This document shows, in pieces, positions 9,566 to 20,793 of a DNA stretch of 64,000 nt. Source of the DNA: Sinorhizobium kostiense. GTDB lineage: Bacteria; Pseudomonadota; Alphaproteobacteria; Rhizobiales; Rhizobiaceae. How positions within the stretch are numbered: the stretch's first letter is position 1; each line of letters starts with the position of its first letter. A program made the translations under genes and the position numbers. The DNA lies in contig NZ_JAGILA010000005.1 of the NCBI RefSeq assembly GCF_017874595.1, positions 248,001 through 312,000 of the forward strand. The letters run 5' to 3'. Below the pieces are notes generated by a model that worked only from the letters and a program-made list of their open reading frames with translations, searched no databases and was not told the origin of the DNA.

Positions 9566-11775
9566 AGGCTTCGCCCGGCAAGGACCCGGAAGGACCCACC
9601 GCCTCAGGCCTTTTGCCGGCGCCGGAGATTGCGGCAATCCTCTCCGGCACCCACGGTAATCCCTTCGCCGTTCTCGGCGTGCACGCATCGGCCAAGGCCT
9701 TTATAGCCCGCTGCTTCATCCCTGGCGCCCAGTCGGTTATCGCAGAAACCCTTTCCGGCGAGGAGATCGGCGCGCTCCAGCGGCGCGACGATTCCGGGTT
9801 CTTCGAGGGCCCCGTCTCGCTTCGGAAGGAGCAGCCGATCCGCTATCGCGCCCGAAATGACGGCGGCGAGTGGATCGTGATCGACCCTTACAGCTTCGGC
9901 CCGGTCCTCGGTCCGATGGACGACTATTATATCCGTGAGGGATCGCACCTCCGCCTTTTCGACAAGATGGGCGCCCATCAGATCACGCATGAGGGCGCGG
10001 AAGGTTTTCACTTCGCCGTGTGGGCGCCGAATGCGCGCCGCGTTTCCGTGGTCGGCAGTTTCAACGATTGGGACGGGCGCCAGCACGTCATGCGATTGCG
10101 CGCTGATACGGGCATCTGGGAGATCTTCATTCCTGGCGTAACGAACGGCGCCCCCTACAAGTACGAGATACTCGACCGGGAAGGCAGGCTTCTGCCACTG
10201 AAGGCGGATCCCTTCGCCCGTCGCTCCGAATTGCGTCCCAACACGGCCTCGGTGACGACCGGCGAGATCGCGCAGGTCTGGGAGGACGAAGCGCATCGAC
10301 GCCATTGGGAGGAAGTCGATCCGCGACGCCAGCCGATATCCATCTACGAAGTCCACGCCGCCTCGTGGCAGCGCCGCGATAATGGCGAGATGCTTACCTG
10401 GGACGAACTGGCGGACCGGTTGATCCCCTATTGCGTCGATATGGGCTTCACCCACATCGAATTTCTGCCGATATCCGAATACCCCTATGATCCTTCCTGG
10501 GGTTACCAGACGACCGGCCTCTACGCTCCGACGGCACGCTTCGGAGAGCCGGAGGGCTTCGCCCGTTTCGTCAACGGCTGCCACAAGGTCGGCATCGGCG
10601 TCATCCTGGATTGGGTGCCGGCTCATTTTCCAACCGACGAGCATGGCCTTCGCTGGTTCGACGGCACGGCGCTCTACGAACATGCGGACCCGCGCCAGGG
10701 CTTTCACCCGGACTGGAACACGGCAATCTACAATTTCGGACGGGATGAGGTCGTGGCCTATCTCGTCAACAATGCCCTCTACTGGGCCGAGAAGTTCCAC
10801 GTCGACGGCCTGCGCGTTGATGCGGTCGCATCGATGCTTTACCTCGACTACTCCCGCAAGCACGGCGAATGGATACCCAACGAGTTCGGCGGCAACGAGA
10901 ATCTCGCGGCCGTGCGCTTCCTGCAGACGATGAACTCGCGGCTCTACGGCATCCATCAGGGGGTGCTGACGGTCGCAGAGGAATCCACCTCCTGGCCGAA
11001 GGTGTCGCATCCGGTCCATGCGGGAGGCCTCGGCTTCGGCTTCAAGTGGAACATGGGCTTCATGCACGACACGCTGCAATATCTCGCTCGCGAGCCCGTG
11101 TACCGCAAGTTCCACCACAACGACATGACGTTCGGGCTGCTCTATGCCTTCAGCGAGAACTTCGTCCTGCCGCTGTCGCATGACGAGGTGGTGCATGGCA
11201 AAGGCTCGCTTGTGGCCAAGATGGCCGGCGATGACTGGCAGAAGTTCGCCAATCTCAGAGCCTATTACGGATTCATGTGGGGCTATCCCGGCAAGAAGCT
11301 TTTGTTCATGGGCCAGGAATTCGCCCAATGGCGCGAATGGTCGGAAGAGCGATCGCTCGACTGGAACCTGCTCGAATACAATCTCCATGAGGGCATGCGG
11401 CGGCTGGTACGTGATCTGAACGGCACGTACAGATCGAAACCGGCGCTGCATGCGCGCGACTGCGAGGGCGAAGGGTTCGAGTGGCTGATCGCGGACGACC
11501 GCGACAATTCCGTCTTTGCATGGCTTAGGAGGGCGCCCGGCGAGAAGCTGATCGCGGTCGTGACCAATTTCACGCCGGTTTACCGGGAGAGCTATGAGGT
11601 GCCGCTCCCGGTCGAGGGGCGTTGGAAGGAAATTCTCAATACCGACGCGGAGATCTATGGGGGGAGCGGCAAGGGCAACGGCGGTGCCGTCCATGTGGAG
11701 AGGAAATCGAGCGGGGTGATGACAGCCAGCGTCACGCTGCCGCCTTTGGCGACCTTGATGCTGGAGCAGGAGTAG
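9562..11775 (+). CDS. glgB: 1,4-alpha-glucan branching enzyme
   Basis: A 737-residue GH13 enzyme that introduces alpha-1,6 branches. N-terminal beta-sandwich modules (CBM48, FAVWAPNARRVSVVGSFNDW around residue 155) precede the catalytic barrel. The catalytic residues are Asp420 in DGLRVDAV, Glu473 in VAEEST and Asp541 in LSHDEVVHGK. The length fits the long GlgB type with an extra N-terminal domain. The start overlaps glgP by ATGA. glgC follows after 116 bases. Confidence 0.96.
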   Translation: MKASPGKDPEGPTASGLLPAPEIAAILSGTHGNPFAVLGVHASAKAFIARCFIPGAQSVIAETLSGEEIGALQRRDDSGFFEGPVSLRKEQPIRYRARNDGGEWIVIDPYSFGPVLGPMDDYYIREGSHLRLFDKMGAHQITHEGAEGFHFAVWAPNARRVSVVGSFNDWDGRQHVMRLRADTGIWEIFIPGVTNGAPYKYEILDREGRLLPLKADPFARRSELRPNTASVTTGEIAQVWEDEAHRRHWEEVDPRRQPISIYEVHAASWQRRDNGEMLTWDELADRLIPYCVDMGFTHIEFLPISEYPYDPSWGYQTTGLYAPTARFGEPEGFARFVNGCHKVGIGVILDWVPAHFPTDEHGLRWFDGTALYEHADPRQGFHPDWNTAIYNFGRDEVVAYLVNNALYWAEKFHVDGLRVDAVASMLYLDYSRKHGEWIPNEFGGNENLAAVRFLQTMNSRLYGIHQGVLTVAEESTSWPKVSHPVHAGGLGFGFKWNMGFMHDTLQYLAREPVYRKFHHNDMTFGLLYAFSENFVLPLSHDEVVHGKGSLVAKMAGDDWQKFANLRAYYGFMWGYPGKKLLFMGQEFAQWREWSEERSLDWNLLEYNLHEGMRRLVRDLNGTYRSKPALHARDCEGEGFEWLIADDRDNSVFAWLRRAPGEKLIAVVTNFTPVYRESYEVPLPVEGRWKEILNTDAEIYGGSGKGNGGAVHVERKSSGVMTASVTLPPLATLMLEQE

Positions 11776-11891
11776 CGATCCGCCGCGGCGGGCCTCGACC
11801 CGGCAGGCGGAACAGGACGAAGTGACGTGGGCGGCGCGGCGTCGCATGTGGTCGCCAAGCCGTTCTCGACGAATGATCTTGGGGAGGACAA

Positions 11892-13154
11892 ATGGTGGAG
11901 AAGCGTACGCAACCTCTGGCCCGTGATGCCATGGCTTATGTTCTTGCCGGCGGCCGCGGCAGCCGATTGAAGGAACTGACCGACCGACGCGCGAAGCCCG
12001 CCGTTTATTTCGGTGGCAAGGCGCGCATCATTGATTTCGCGCTTTCCAACGCGCTGAACTCCGGTATCCGCCGCATCGGCGTCGCGACGCAGTACAAGGC
12101 ACATTCGCTGATCCGGCACCTCCAGCGCGGCTGGAACTTCTTCCGCCCCGAGCGCAATGAAAGCTTCGACATTCTGCCGGCGAGCCAGCGCGTCTCGGAA
12201 ACCCAATGGTACGAAGGCACGGCCGACGCGGTCTACCAGAACATCGACATCATCGAGGACCACGGCGTCGAATACATGGTAATTCTCGCCGGCGACCACA
12301 TCTACAAGATGGACTACGAACTGATGCTGCAGCAGCACGTCGATTCGGGCGCCGATGTGACGATCGGCTGCCTGGAAGTGCCGCGCATGGAGGCCACCGG
12401 CTTCGGCGTCATGCATGTCGACAATGACGACCGCATCATCGCCTTCATCGAAAAGCCGGCCGATCCGCCCGGCATTCCGGGCAACCCTCAGATGGCGCTG
12501 GCCTCGATGGGGATCTACGTCTTCCACACGAAGTTCCTGATGGACCTGCTGCGCCGCGATGCGGCCGATCCCCAGTCGAGCCGGGACTTCGGCAAGGACA
12601 TCATCCCCTACATCGTCGAGCACGGGAAGGCCGTCGCACATCGCTTCACTCGCTCCTGCGTGCGCTCCGACTTCGAGCGCGAGGCCTATTGGCGCGACGT
12701 CGGCACCATTGACGCCTACTGGCAGGCCAATATTGACCTGACGCATGTCACGCCCGAGCTTGACGTCTACGACAGCACCTGGCCGATCTGGACTTTCGCC
12801 GAGATCAAGCCGCCGGCGAAGTTCGTCCATGACGACGAAGACCGCCGTGGTTCCGCTACCTCGTCGCTCGTCTCCGGCGATTGCATCATCTCCGGCGCAA
12901 TGCTCCACCAGAGCCTGCTCTTCACCGGTGTTCGGGTCAATTCATACTCCAGACTCGAAAATGCCGTAGTTCTTCCCGATGTGACGATCGGACGGCATTC
13001 GATTCTTCGCAATGTCGTCATCGACAGCCGGGTCGTCATTCCGGAGGGACTCATCGTCGGCGACGATCCGGAGCTTGATGCGAAACGCTTCCGCCGGACC
13101 GAAAACGGCGTCTGCCTGATCACGCAACCGATGATTGACAAGCTGGGAATCTAG
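11892..13154 (+). CDS. glgC: Glucose-1-phosphate adenylyltransferase (ADP-glucose pyrophosphorylase)
   Basis: A 420-residue enzyme that makes ADP-glucose from ATP and glucose 1-phosphate, the committed step of bacterial glycogen synthesis. The nucleotide-binding loop [19 protein letters not shown] starts at residue 18, and a C-terminal left-handed beta-helix follows with the hexapeptide-like run near residues 350-385. The family is normally allosterically controlled by glycolytic intermediates. A good GGGGAGGA site lies just before the ATG. glgA starts 11 bases after the stop. Confidence 0.97.
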   Translation: MVEKRTQPLARDAMAYVLAGGRGSRLKELTDRRAKPAVYFGGKARIIDFALSNALNSGIRRIGVATQYKAHSLIRHLQRGWNFFRPERNESFDILPASQRVSETQWYEGTADAVYQNIDIIEDHGVEYMVILAGDHIYKMDYELMLQQHVDSGADVTIGCLEVPRMEATGFGVMHVDNDDRIIAFIEKPADPPGIPGNPQMALASMGIYVFHTKFLMDLLRRDAADPQSSRDFGKDIIPYIVEHGKAVAHRFTRSCVRSDFEREAYWRDVGTIDAYWQANIDLTHVTPELDVYDSTWPIWTFAEIKPPAKFVHDDEDRRGSATSSLVSGDCIISGAMLHQSLLFTGVRVNSYSRLENAVVLPDVTIGRHSILRNVVIDSRVVIPEGLIVGDDPELDAKRFRRTENGVCLITQPMIDKLGI

Positions 13155-13165
13155 GTCTCGTCTGC

Positions 13166-16242
<3,077 letters not shown>

Positions 16243-16305
16243 CGCGCGATGTCGGATGGGGCGCATTCCGCGGCCCTTTTTCCCTCCTGCCCCCTTTGGC
16301 CTGCC

Positions 16306-16442
16306 GGCCATCTCCCCCACAAGGGGCGGGAGAAAATGTGCGGTTTGCCACTCGCCCCAAACCGGAGCGCTTCTGCAAGCTGAGCGCCGTTGGAGACGCA
16401 ATGGGTGCCTCATCTATTCTCCCCCATGTGCGGGAGATGGCC
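16306..16442. repeat. RIME-like intergenic inverted repeat
   Basis: GGCCATCTCCC at 16306-16316 and GGGAGATGGCC at 16432-16442 are perfect inverted ends, with related CTCCCCCA segments just inside. This resembles the rhizobial intergenic mosaic elements found between genes. It fills most of the 260-base pgm-glgX gap. Family name from memory, not compared with a library. Confidence 0.55.
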
Positions 16443-16502
16443 AGCGGGGTAGACAGGTGTATCAACCTAACCGCATATCCAGACAGAGAAGGGACGCGCC
16501 TA

Positions 16503-18467
16503 ATGCCGACGCCCGGAAGTGCACGCCTCGGCGTGACCCGCACGCCCGACCGAACCCGGTTTGCCGTCTGTTCGCATAATGCCGCCCAAATCGATCTCTG
16601 CCTGTTCGACGACGCAGGCACGACGGAACTTCAGCGCCTGCCGATGCTACGTGATGGCGATGTGCATAGCCTCACTCTCGCCGGCATCGCCGTCGGCACG
16701 CGCTATGGCCTGAGGGCCGACGGCATATATTCGCCGCAGCATGGCCTCTGGTTCGATCCCTCGAAGCTCCTGGTCGACCCATATGCAGTGGAACTCGATC
16801 GCCCCTTCCGCCATGATCCGCGACTGTCGATCTACGGGGAAGAGACGGCCGATCTCGTGCCCAAGGCAATCGTTACCGATTTCAGGCCCGTGAGGCCAAA
16901 ACCGCCGCTCTTTTCGCCCGGCGGCCTGATTTACGAAATCGCCGTCAAACCGTTTACGATTCTCCACCCCGACATTCCGGAAAAGAAGCGCGGGACAGTG
17001 GCCGCCCTCGCCGAACCGGCTGTAATCGAACATCTCAGGCGGCTCGGGGTCTCCACGGTCGAACTTATGCCGATCGTCGCGTGGATCGATGAGCGGCATT
17101 TGCCGCCGCTCGGGCTGCATAACGGCTGGGGTTACAACCCGATCGCCCCCATGGCGCTCGATCCGCGCCTCGTTCCCGGCGGCGTCCGGGAGCTCCGCCG
17201 GACGGTAGAGGCGCTGCACAAGGCGGGCATTGGCGTCGTCCTCGACCTCGTCTTCAATCATTCCGGCGAGAGCGACTGCCACGGGACGACTCTTTCGATG
17301 CGCGGGCTGGACAATCTCACCTATTATCGTCACGTACCCGAAGAGCCCGGCGAACTCATCAACGACACCGGCTGCGGCAATACGATCGCCTGCGACAATC
17401 CGGTCGTGCAGGTGCTCATCCTCGACAGTCTGCGCCATTTCGTCCGCGCCGCCGGCGTCGATGGCTTCCGCTTCGATCTCGCCTCTATCCTTGGCCGCGA
17501 CATGGGCGGATTTCACCGCGATGCCGCCCTGTTCCAGGCCATTGCCGCCGATCCGTTGCTCGGCGATCGTGTTCTCATCGCTGAGCCTTGGGATACCGGT
17601 CCCGGCGGCTATCAGCTCGGCAACTTTCCCGAAGCCTTCCTTGAATGGAACGATCGGGCGCGCGACGACATACGCCGCTACTGGCGAGGCGACCGGCACG
17701 CGGTCGGCGCTTTCGCGACGGCGCTTGCCGGCTCCTCCGATACGTTTTCGCGCTGGGGCGGGACAAGCACGCGCAGCGTCAACTTCGTCGCCGCCCATGA
17801 CGGTTTCACGCTGTTGGATCTTGTCTCCTACGCACGCAAGCACAACGAGGCGAATGGCGAGGGCAACCGCGATGGTCACGATGAGAATTATTCGTGGAAC
17901 AACGGAGTCGAGGGGCCGACCGAGGATCCGGAGGTTCTGGCGGCACGAAAACACGATGCGCTGGCGCTGATCGGCAGCCTTTTCGCGTCACGCGGCGCAA
18001 TCATGCTGACGGCAGGGGACGAATGCGGGCGCAGCCAGCACGGCAACAACAATGCCTATGCACAGGACAATAACATCACCTGGCTCGACTGGAGCAGGCT
18101 CGACCGGCAGCTGATCGACCGCACGGCCGCACTCTCCGCCATGCGCCGGCGCTTCCGCGTTTTCGCCGGAACCACCTTCTTCACCGGCACGGACGGCGTC
18201 GCCTGGCTACGCTTCGACAGCCTTCCGATGACGGTCGCGGATTGGGAGCATCCAGTTACCGACAATCTGGTGATGATGCTTCCAACGGAGGACGGAGTTC
18301 AACAGCTCTTCACGCGACTGGCCGTCGTCATCAACCGCAGCCATGCGCCGCATCCTTTTCAGCTGCCCGCAAGCCTCGACGGCGAATGGCGCGACGCGCT
18401 CACGGGCGCGACAATCGCGGCCTTCGCACCTGCCCGCTCGGTCAGCTTCTTCGTCGAGGTTTTCTAA
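16503..18467 (+). CDS. glgX: Glycogen debranching enzyme (isoamylase type)
   Basis: A 654-residue GH13 enzyme that hydrolyses alpha-1,6 branches of phosphorylase-limited glycogen. A CBM48-like N-terminal domain is followed by the catalytic barrel, with Asp325 in GFRFDLAS, Glu361 in IAEPWD and Asp433 in AAHDGFTL. The ATG at 16503 follows AAGGGA and begins the conserved sequence; an upstream ATG at 16401 would add residues encoded by the repeat. It is the last gene of the operon and complements glgP in breakdown. Confidence 0.93.
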   Translation: MPTPGSARLGVTRTPDRTRFAVCSHNAAQIDLCLFDDAGTTELQRLPMLRDGDVHSLTLAGIAVGTRYGLRADGIYSPQHGLWFDPSKLLVDPYAVELDRPFRHDPRLSIYGEETADLVPKAIVTDFRPVRPKPPLFSPGGLIYEIAVKPFTILHPDIPEKKRGTVAALAEPAVIEHLRRLGVSTVELMPIVAWIDERHLPPLGLHNGWGYNPIAPMALDPRLVPGGVRELRRTVEALHKAGIGVVLDLVFNHSGESDCHGTTLSMRGLDNLTYYRHVPEEPGELINDTGCGNTIACDNPVVQVLILDSLRHFVRAAGVDGFRFDLASILGRDMGGFHRDAALFQAIAADPLLGDRVLIAEPWDTGPGGYQLGNFPEAFLEWNDRARDDIRRYWRGDRHAVGAFATALAGSSDTFSRWGGTSTRSVNFVAAHDGFTLLDLVSYARKHNEANGEGNRDGHDENYSWNNGVEGPTEDPEVLAARKHDALALIGSLFASRGAIMLTAGDECGRSQHGNNNAYAQDNNITWLDWSRLDRQLIDRTAALSAMRRRFRVFAGTTFFTGTDGVAWLRFDSLPMTVADWEHPVTDNLVMMLPTEDGVQQLFTRLAVVINRSHAPHPFQLPASLDGEWRDALTGATIAAFAPARSVSFFVEVF

Positions 18468-18542
18468 AGCCTTACCACCACTTGCTAGGGTATGCCCGAG
18501 CGGCCTATAGATCGGTTGTAAGGCCTTCTTCAGGACGACTAC

Positions 18543-19031
18543 ATGCCGCAAGAAATTTCACTTTCCGATGTCAAGGACCTAGTCGGCAAGGAGATCGGTG
18601 TCTCCGACTGGATTACCGTGACGCAGAAGACCATCGACAATTTCGCCGAGGCCACTGGCGACTTCCAGTTCATCCACACCGATCCGGTGCGGGCGGCGGC
18701 GGAGACTCCCTTCGGCGGCACGATCGCGCATGGTTTCCTGTCGCTCTCGTTGCTTTCTGCAATGAACTACAATTGCCTGCCGAAGATCCGCGAACAGACG
18801 ATGGGTATCAATTACGGCTTCGATAAGGTGCGCTTCATGGCACCGGTCAAGAGCGGCGCGCGCGTGCGCGGCCGCTTCACCATGGCCGAAGCCCGCTTCC
18901 GCGGCGCCGGTATGCTGATGATCACCTACGACGCGACAGTCGAGGTCGAAGGCGAAAGGAAACCGGCGCTGACCGCGATCTGGCAGACAATCATCCAGTT
19001 CGACCCGAAGGACCGGCCGGCGGATGCCTGA
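18543..19031 (+). CDS. MaoC-family (R)-specific enoyl-CoA hydratase-like protein
   Basis: A 162-residue single hot-dog domain protein. The hydratase-2 motif is visible with Asp40 and His45 in ATGDFQFIHTDP, matching the catalytic Asp/His of PhaJ-type hydratases. It probably hydrates trans-2-enoyl-CoA to (R)-3-hydroxyacyl-CoA in the cytoplasm, a possible link of fatty acid oxidation to polyhydroxyalkanoate. The stop overlaps the next gene's start by eight bases. Real substrate not known. Confidence 0.88.
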   Translation: MPQEISLSDVKDLVGKEIGVSDWITVTQKTIDNFAEATGDFQFIHTDPVRAAAETPFGGTIAHGFLSLSLLSAMNYNCLPKIREQTMGINYGFDKVRFMAPVKSGARVRGRFTMAEARFRGAGMLMITYDATVEVEGERKPALTAIWQTIIQFDPKDRPADA

Positions 19032-20097
19032 GGAGGGGCAGGCCGAGCGCATAATCCGCAGCGCCTTTCGCGACCAGGCGAAGTCCTGCGAGGAGCTCGG
19101 CTCGCCCTTCATGGCCCGACTCTGTCGCCTGGCGGCCGAGCGACTCGACAGAGGCAGCGGCGTAGGACGCCGCATTCTCGATTGGTCCGGCGACCCCTCC
19201 TCCAAGGGCGATGCGGTTGCACTGCGTCTGTTCGGCACGCTCCATTGCATGGTGCTTCTGAACCGCGACCCGGCCATACAGGCGTGCTATCCGCCGAACC
19301 GGGTGGACGACGACCTGCTATGGACCGCCTGCGAAAGCGCCTTTGAGAAGCACGCCGATTTCATTCTCGATCGCCTTCGCTTGGCACCGCAGACGAATGA
19401 AGTGCGCCGCTCCGCCGCATTGCTACCCGGCTTCCTCACGATTGCGCGCCTGTTCGGAAAACCGCTGGTCCTCTCCGAGATCGGCGCCAGCGCCGGCCTC
19501 AACCTGCACTGGGACAATTATCGCTATCAGCTTTCAAGCGACCATTGGGGCGACGATACCGCCGCGGTTCTCATAGCGCCGGACTGGTCCGGTGAGATCC
19601 CGCCGTTCGAGCCCGTGGAAATCATGGAGCGCGCCGGCTGCGACCTCAATCCATTGGATCCGGCGAAGGAGGAAGATCGGCTGCGGCTTCTCTCCTACAT
19701 CTGGGCTGATCAGCAGGATAGGCTCGATCGGACGAGGAAAGCCCTGGAGAGGGCGGCAGCGGCCGGCAGCCTGGTGGAACGCGCTGACGCCATCGAGTGG
19801 CTGGAACACCGGCTTGCCCGCCGCTTTTCCGGCGCCGTGCACGTCGTTTACCACTCGATCGCCTGGCAATACCTGCCGAAAGCCGCGCAGGCCGAAGGCG
19901 ACGCGCTGCTGGCCGCCGCTGGCGCGGCCGCAACGGAGGACGCGCCGGTTGCACGGCTGCAGATGGAGGCAGACGGCCAGGCGCCTGGCGCCGGATTATC
20001 GCTTCAACTCTGGCCGGGCGGCGCGAAGCAACTGATCGGCCGTGCCGACTTCCACGGCCGTTGGGTCGCATGGGATGGGTGGTCTGAAAAGGGCTGA
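19024..20097 (+). CDS. DUF2332 family protein
   Basis: A 357-residue protein of the DUF2332 (COG4427) family, recognised by LSEIGASAGLNLHWDNYRY around residues 150-170 and by HVVYHSIAWQYLP. The GASAGLN segment resembles a nucleotide- or SAM-binding loop, but no enzyme activity is established. It starts inside the end of the MaoC gene, so translation is coupled. No signal peptide or membrane helices are visible. Confidence 0.83.
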   Translation: MPEEGQAERIIRSAFRDQAKSCEELGSPFMARLCRLAAERLDRGSGVGRRILDWSGDPSSKGDAVALRLFGTLHCMVLLNRDPAIQACYPPNRVDDDLLWTACESAFEKHADFILDRLRLAPQTNEVRRSAALLPGFLTIARLFGKPLVLSEIGASAGLNLHWDNYRYQLSSDHWGDDTAAVLIAPDWSGEIPPFEPVEIMERAGCDLNPLDPAKEEDRLRLLSYIWADQQDRLDRTRKALERAAAAGSLVERADAIEWLEHRLARRFSGAVHVVYHSIAWQYLPKAAQAEGDALLAAAGAAATEDAPVARLQMEADGQAPGAGLSLQLWPGGAKQLIGRADFHGRWVAWDGWSEKG

Positions 20098-20238
20098 TCG
20101 CCACCCGCAAGCGAAGAAGCGAGCGGTAGGCCGCCGCCGTCTCCCCGCCAGCAGTCCGCCAGCAGGGAGAAGGTACCGGTCCGCCCTCCGCAGCTGCTGC
20201 GGAGAACGGGGCAGGCGGTGGTCAAATTCGCCAATTCC

Positions 20239-20793
20239 TCAATGACCCGCGTCGATCGCGCCTTCCGAAAGCAGGCCGAAGACAAAGGACGAGAATGACC
20301 GCCAGCATTCGACGCGGAAGGAGTCCTCGGCGGTGCGGAAGAGAATGATTTCCGCCTTGCCGAAGATCGTGCGCGAGCAGGCGCCGACAGGAAAGATGGC
20401 GAGCGACAGGTCCTGCGGGCAGCCGCTGTTGATTGCCACCTCCGCTCCCGACCCGCTGACGATCACAGCCGTATTGCGGTGAGAGACGTCTGTCGCCGAA
20501 TGCAGGGCATTGCTCGATGCCGCGGCCGCCATCAGGTCGGCGCCGTCCTCGTCAATCACCAGCCATTCGTCGGGACCGAGCCAGAGCGCATGGCGCTTGG
20601 CCGTGGAGGCCGACGTCTTCGGCCGCACCGGCAGCGTGACGCCGAGCGCGGCGGAGAGGGCCGAAACCGATTCCGCGGGGGCGCGCAGCGCGATCCGCGA
20701 GGCGGGAACGGCTGGCGTGACCGTCGCCGCAGGCGAGCCGCCGCGGAGTCCCTCGAGCGGAGCTTTTCGAGTTGCCATTGCCTGGTCAGCCAT
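20239..20793 (-). CDS. soxG: Sarcosine oxidase gamma subunit
   Basis: A 184-residue gamma subunit of heterotetrameric sarcosine oxidase, recognised by its position and sequence blocks such as WLGPDEWLVIDEDG and DVSHRNTAVIVSG. The family shares a fold with GcvT-like domains and has a structural role at the folate site. The start at 20793 (MADQAMATRK) is chosen because a near-perfect AAGGAGGT lies seven bases upstream; an upstream start at 20817 lacks one. It overlaps the soxA stop by eight bases. It is the last gene of soxBDAG. Confidence 0.93.
   Translation of the reverse strand: MADQAMATRKAPLEGLRGGSPAATVTPAVPASRIALRAPAESVSALSAALGVTLPVRPKTSASTAKRHALWLGPDEWLVIDEDGADLMAAAASSNALHSATDVSHRNTAVIVSGSGAEVAINSGCPQDLSLAIFPVGACSRTIFGKAEIILFRTAEDSFRVECWRSFSSFVFGLLSEGAIDAGH

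Noticed and set aside
9604-11847. 747-codon open frame antisense to glgB
   Set aside because: Long antisense frames are normal in GC-rich codon usage; no family similarity and no ribosome site. The glgB frame has all catalytic residues.
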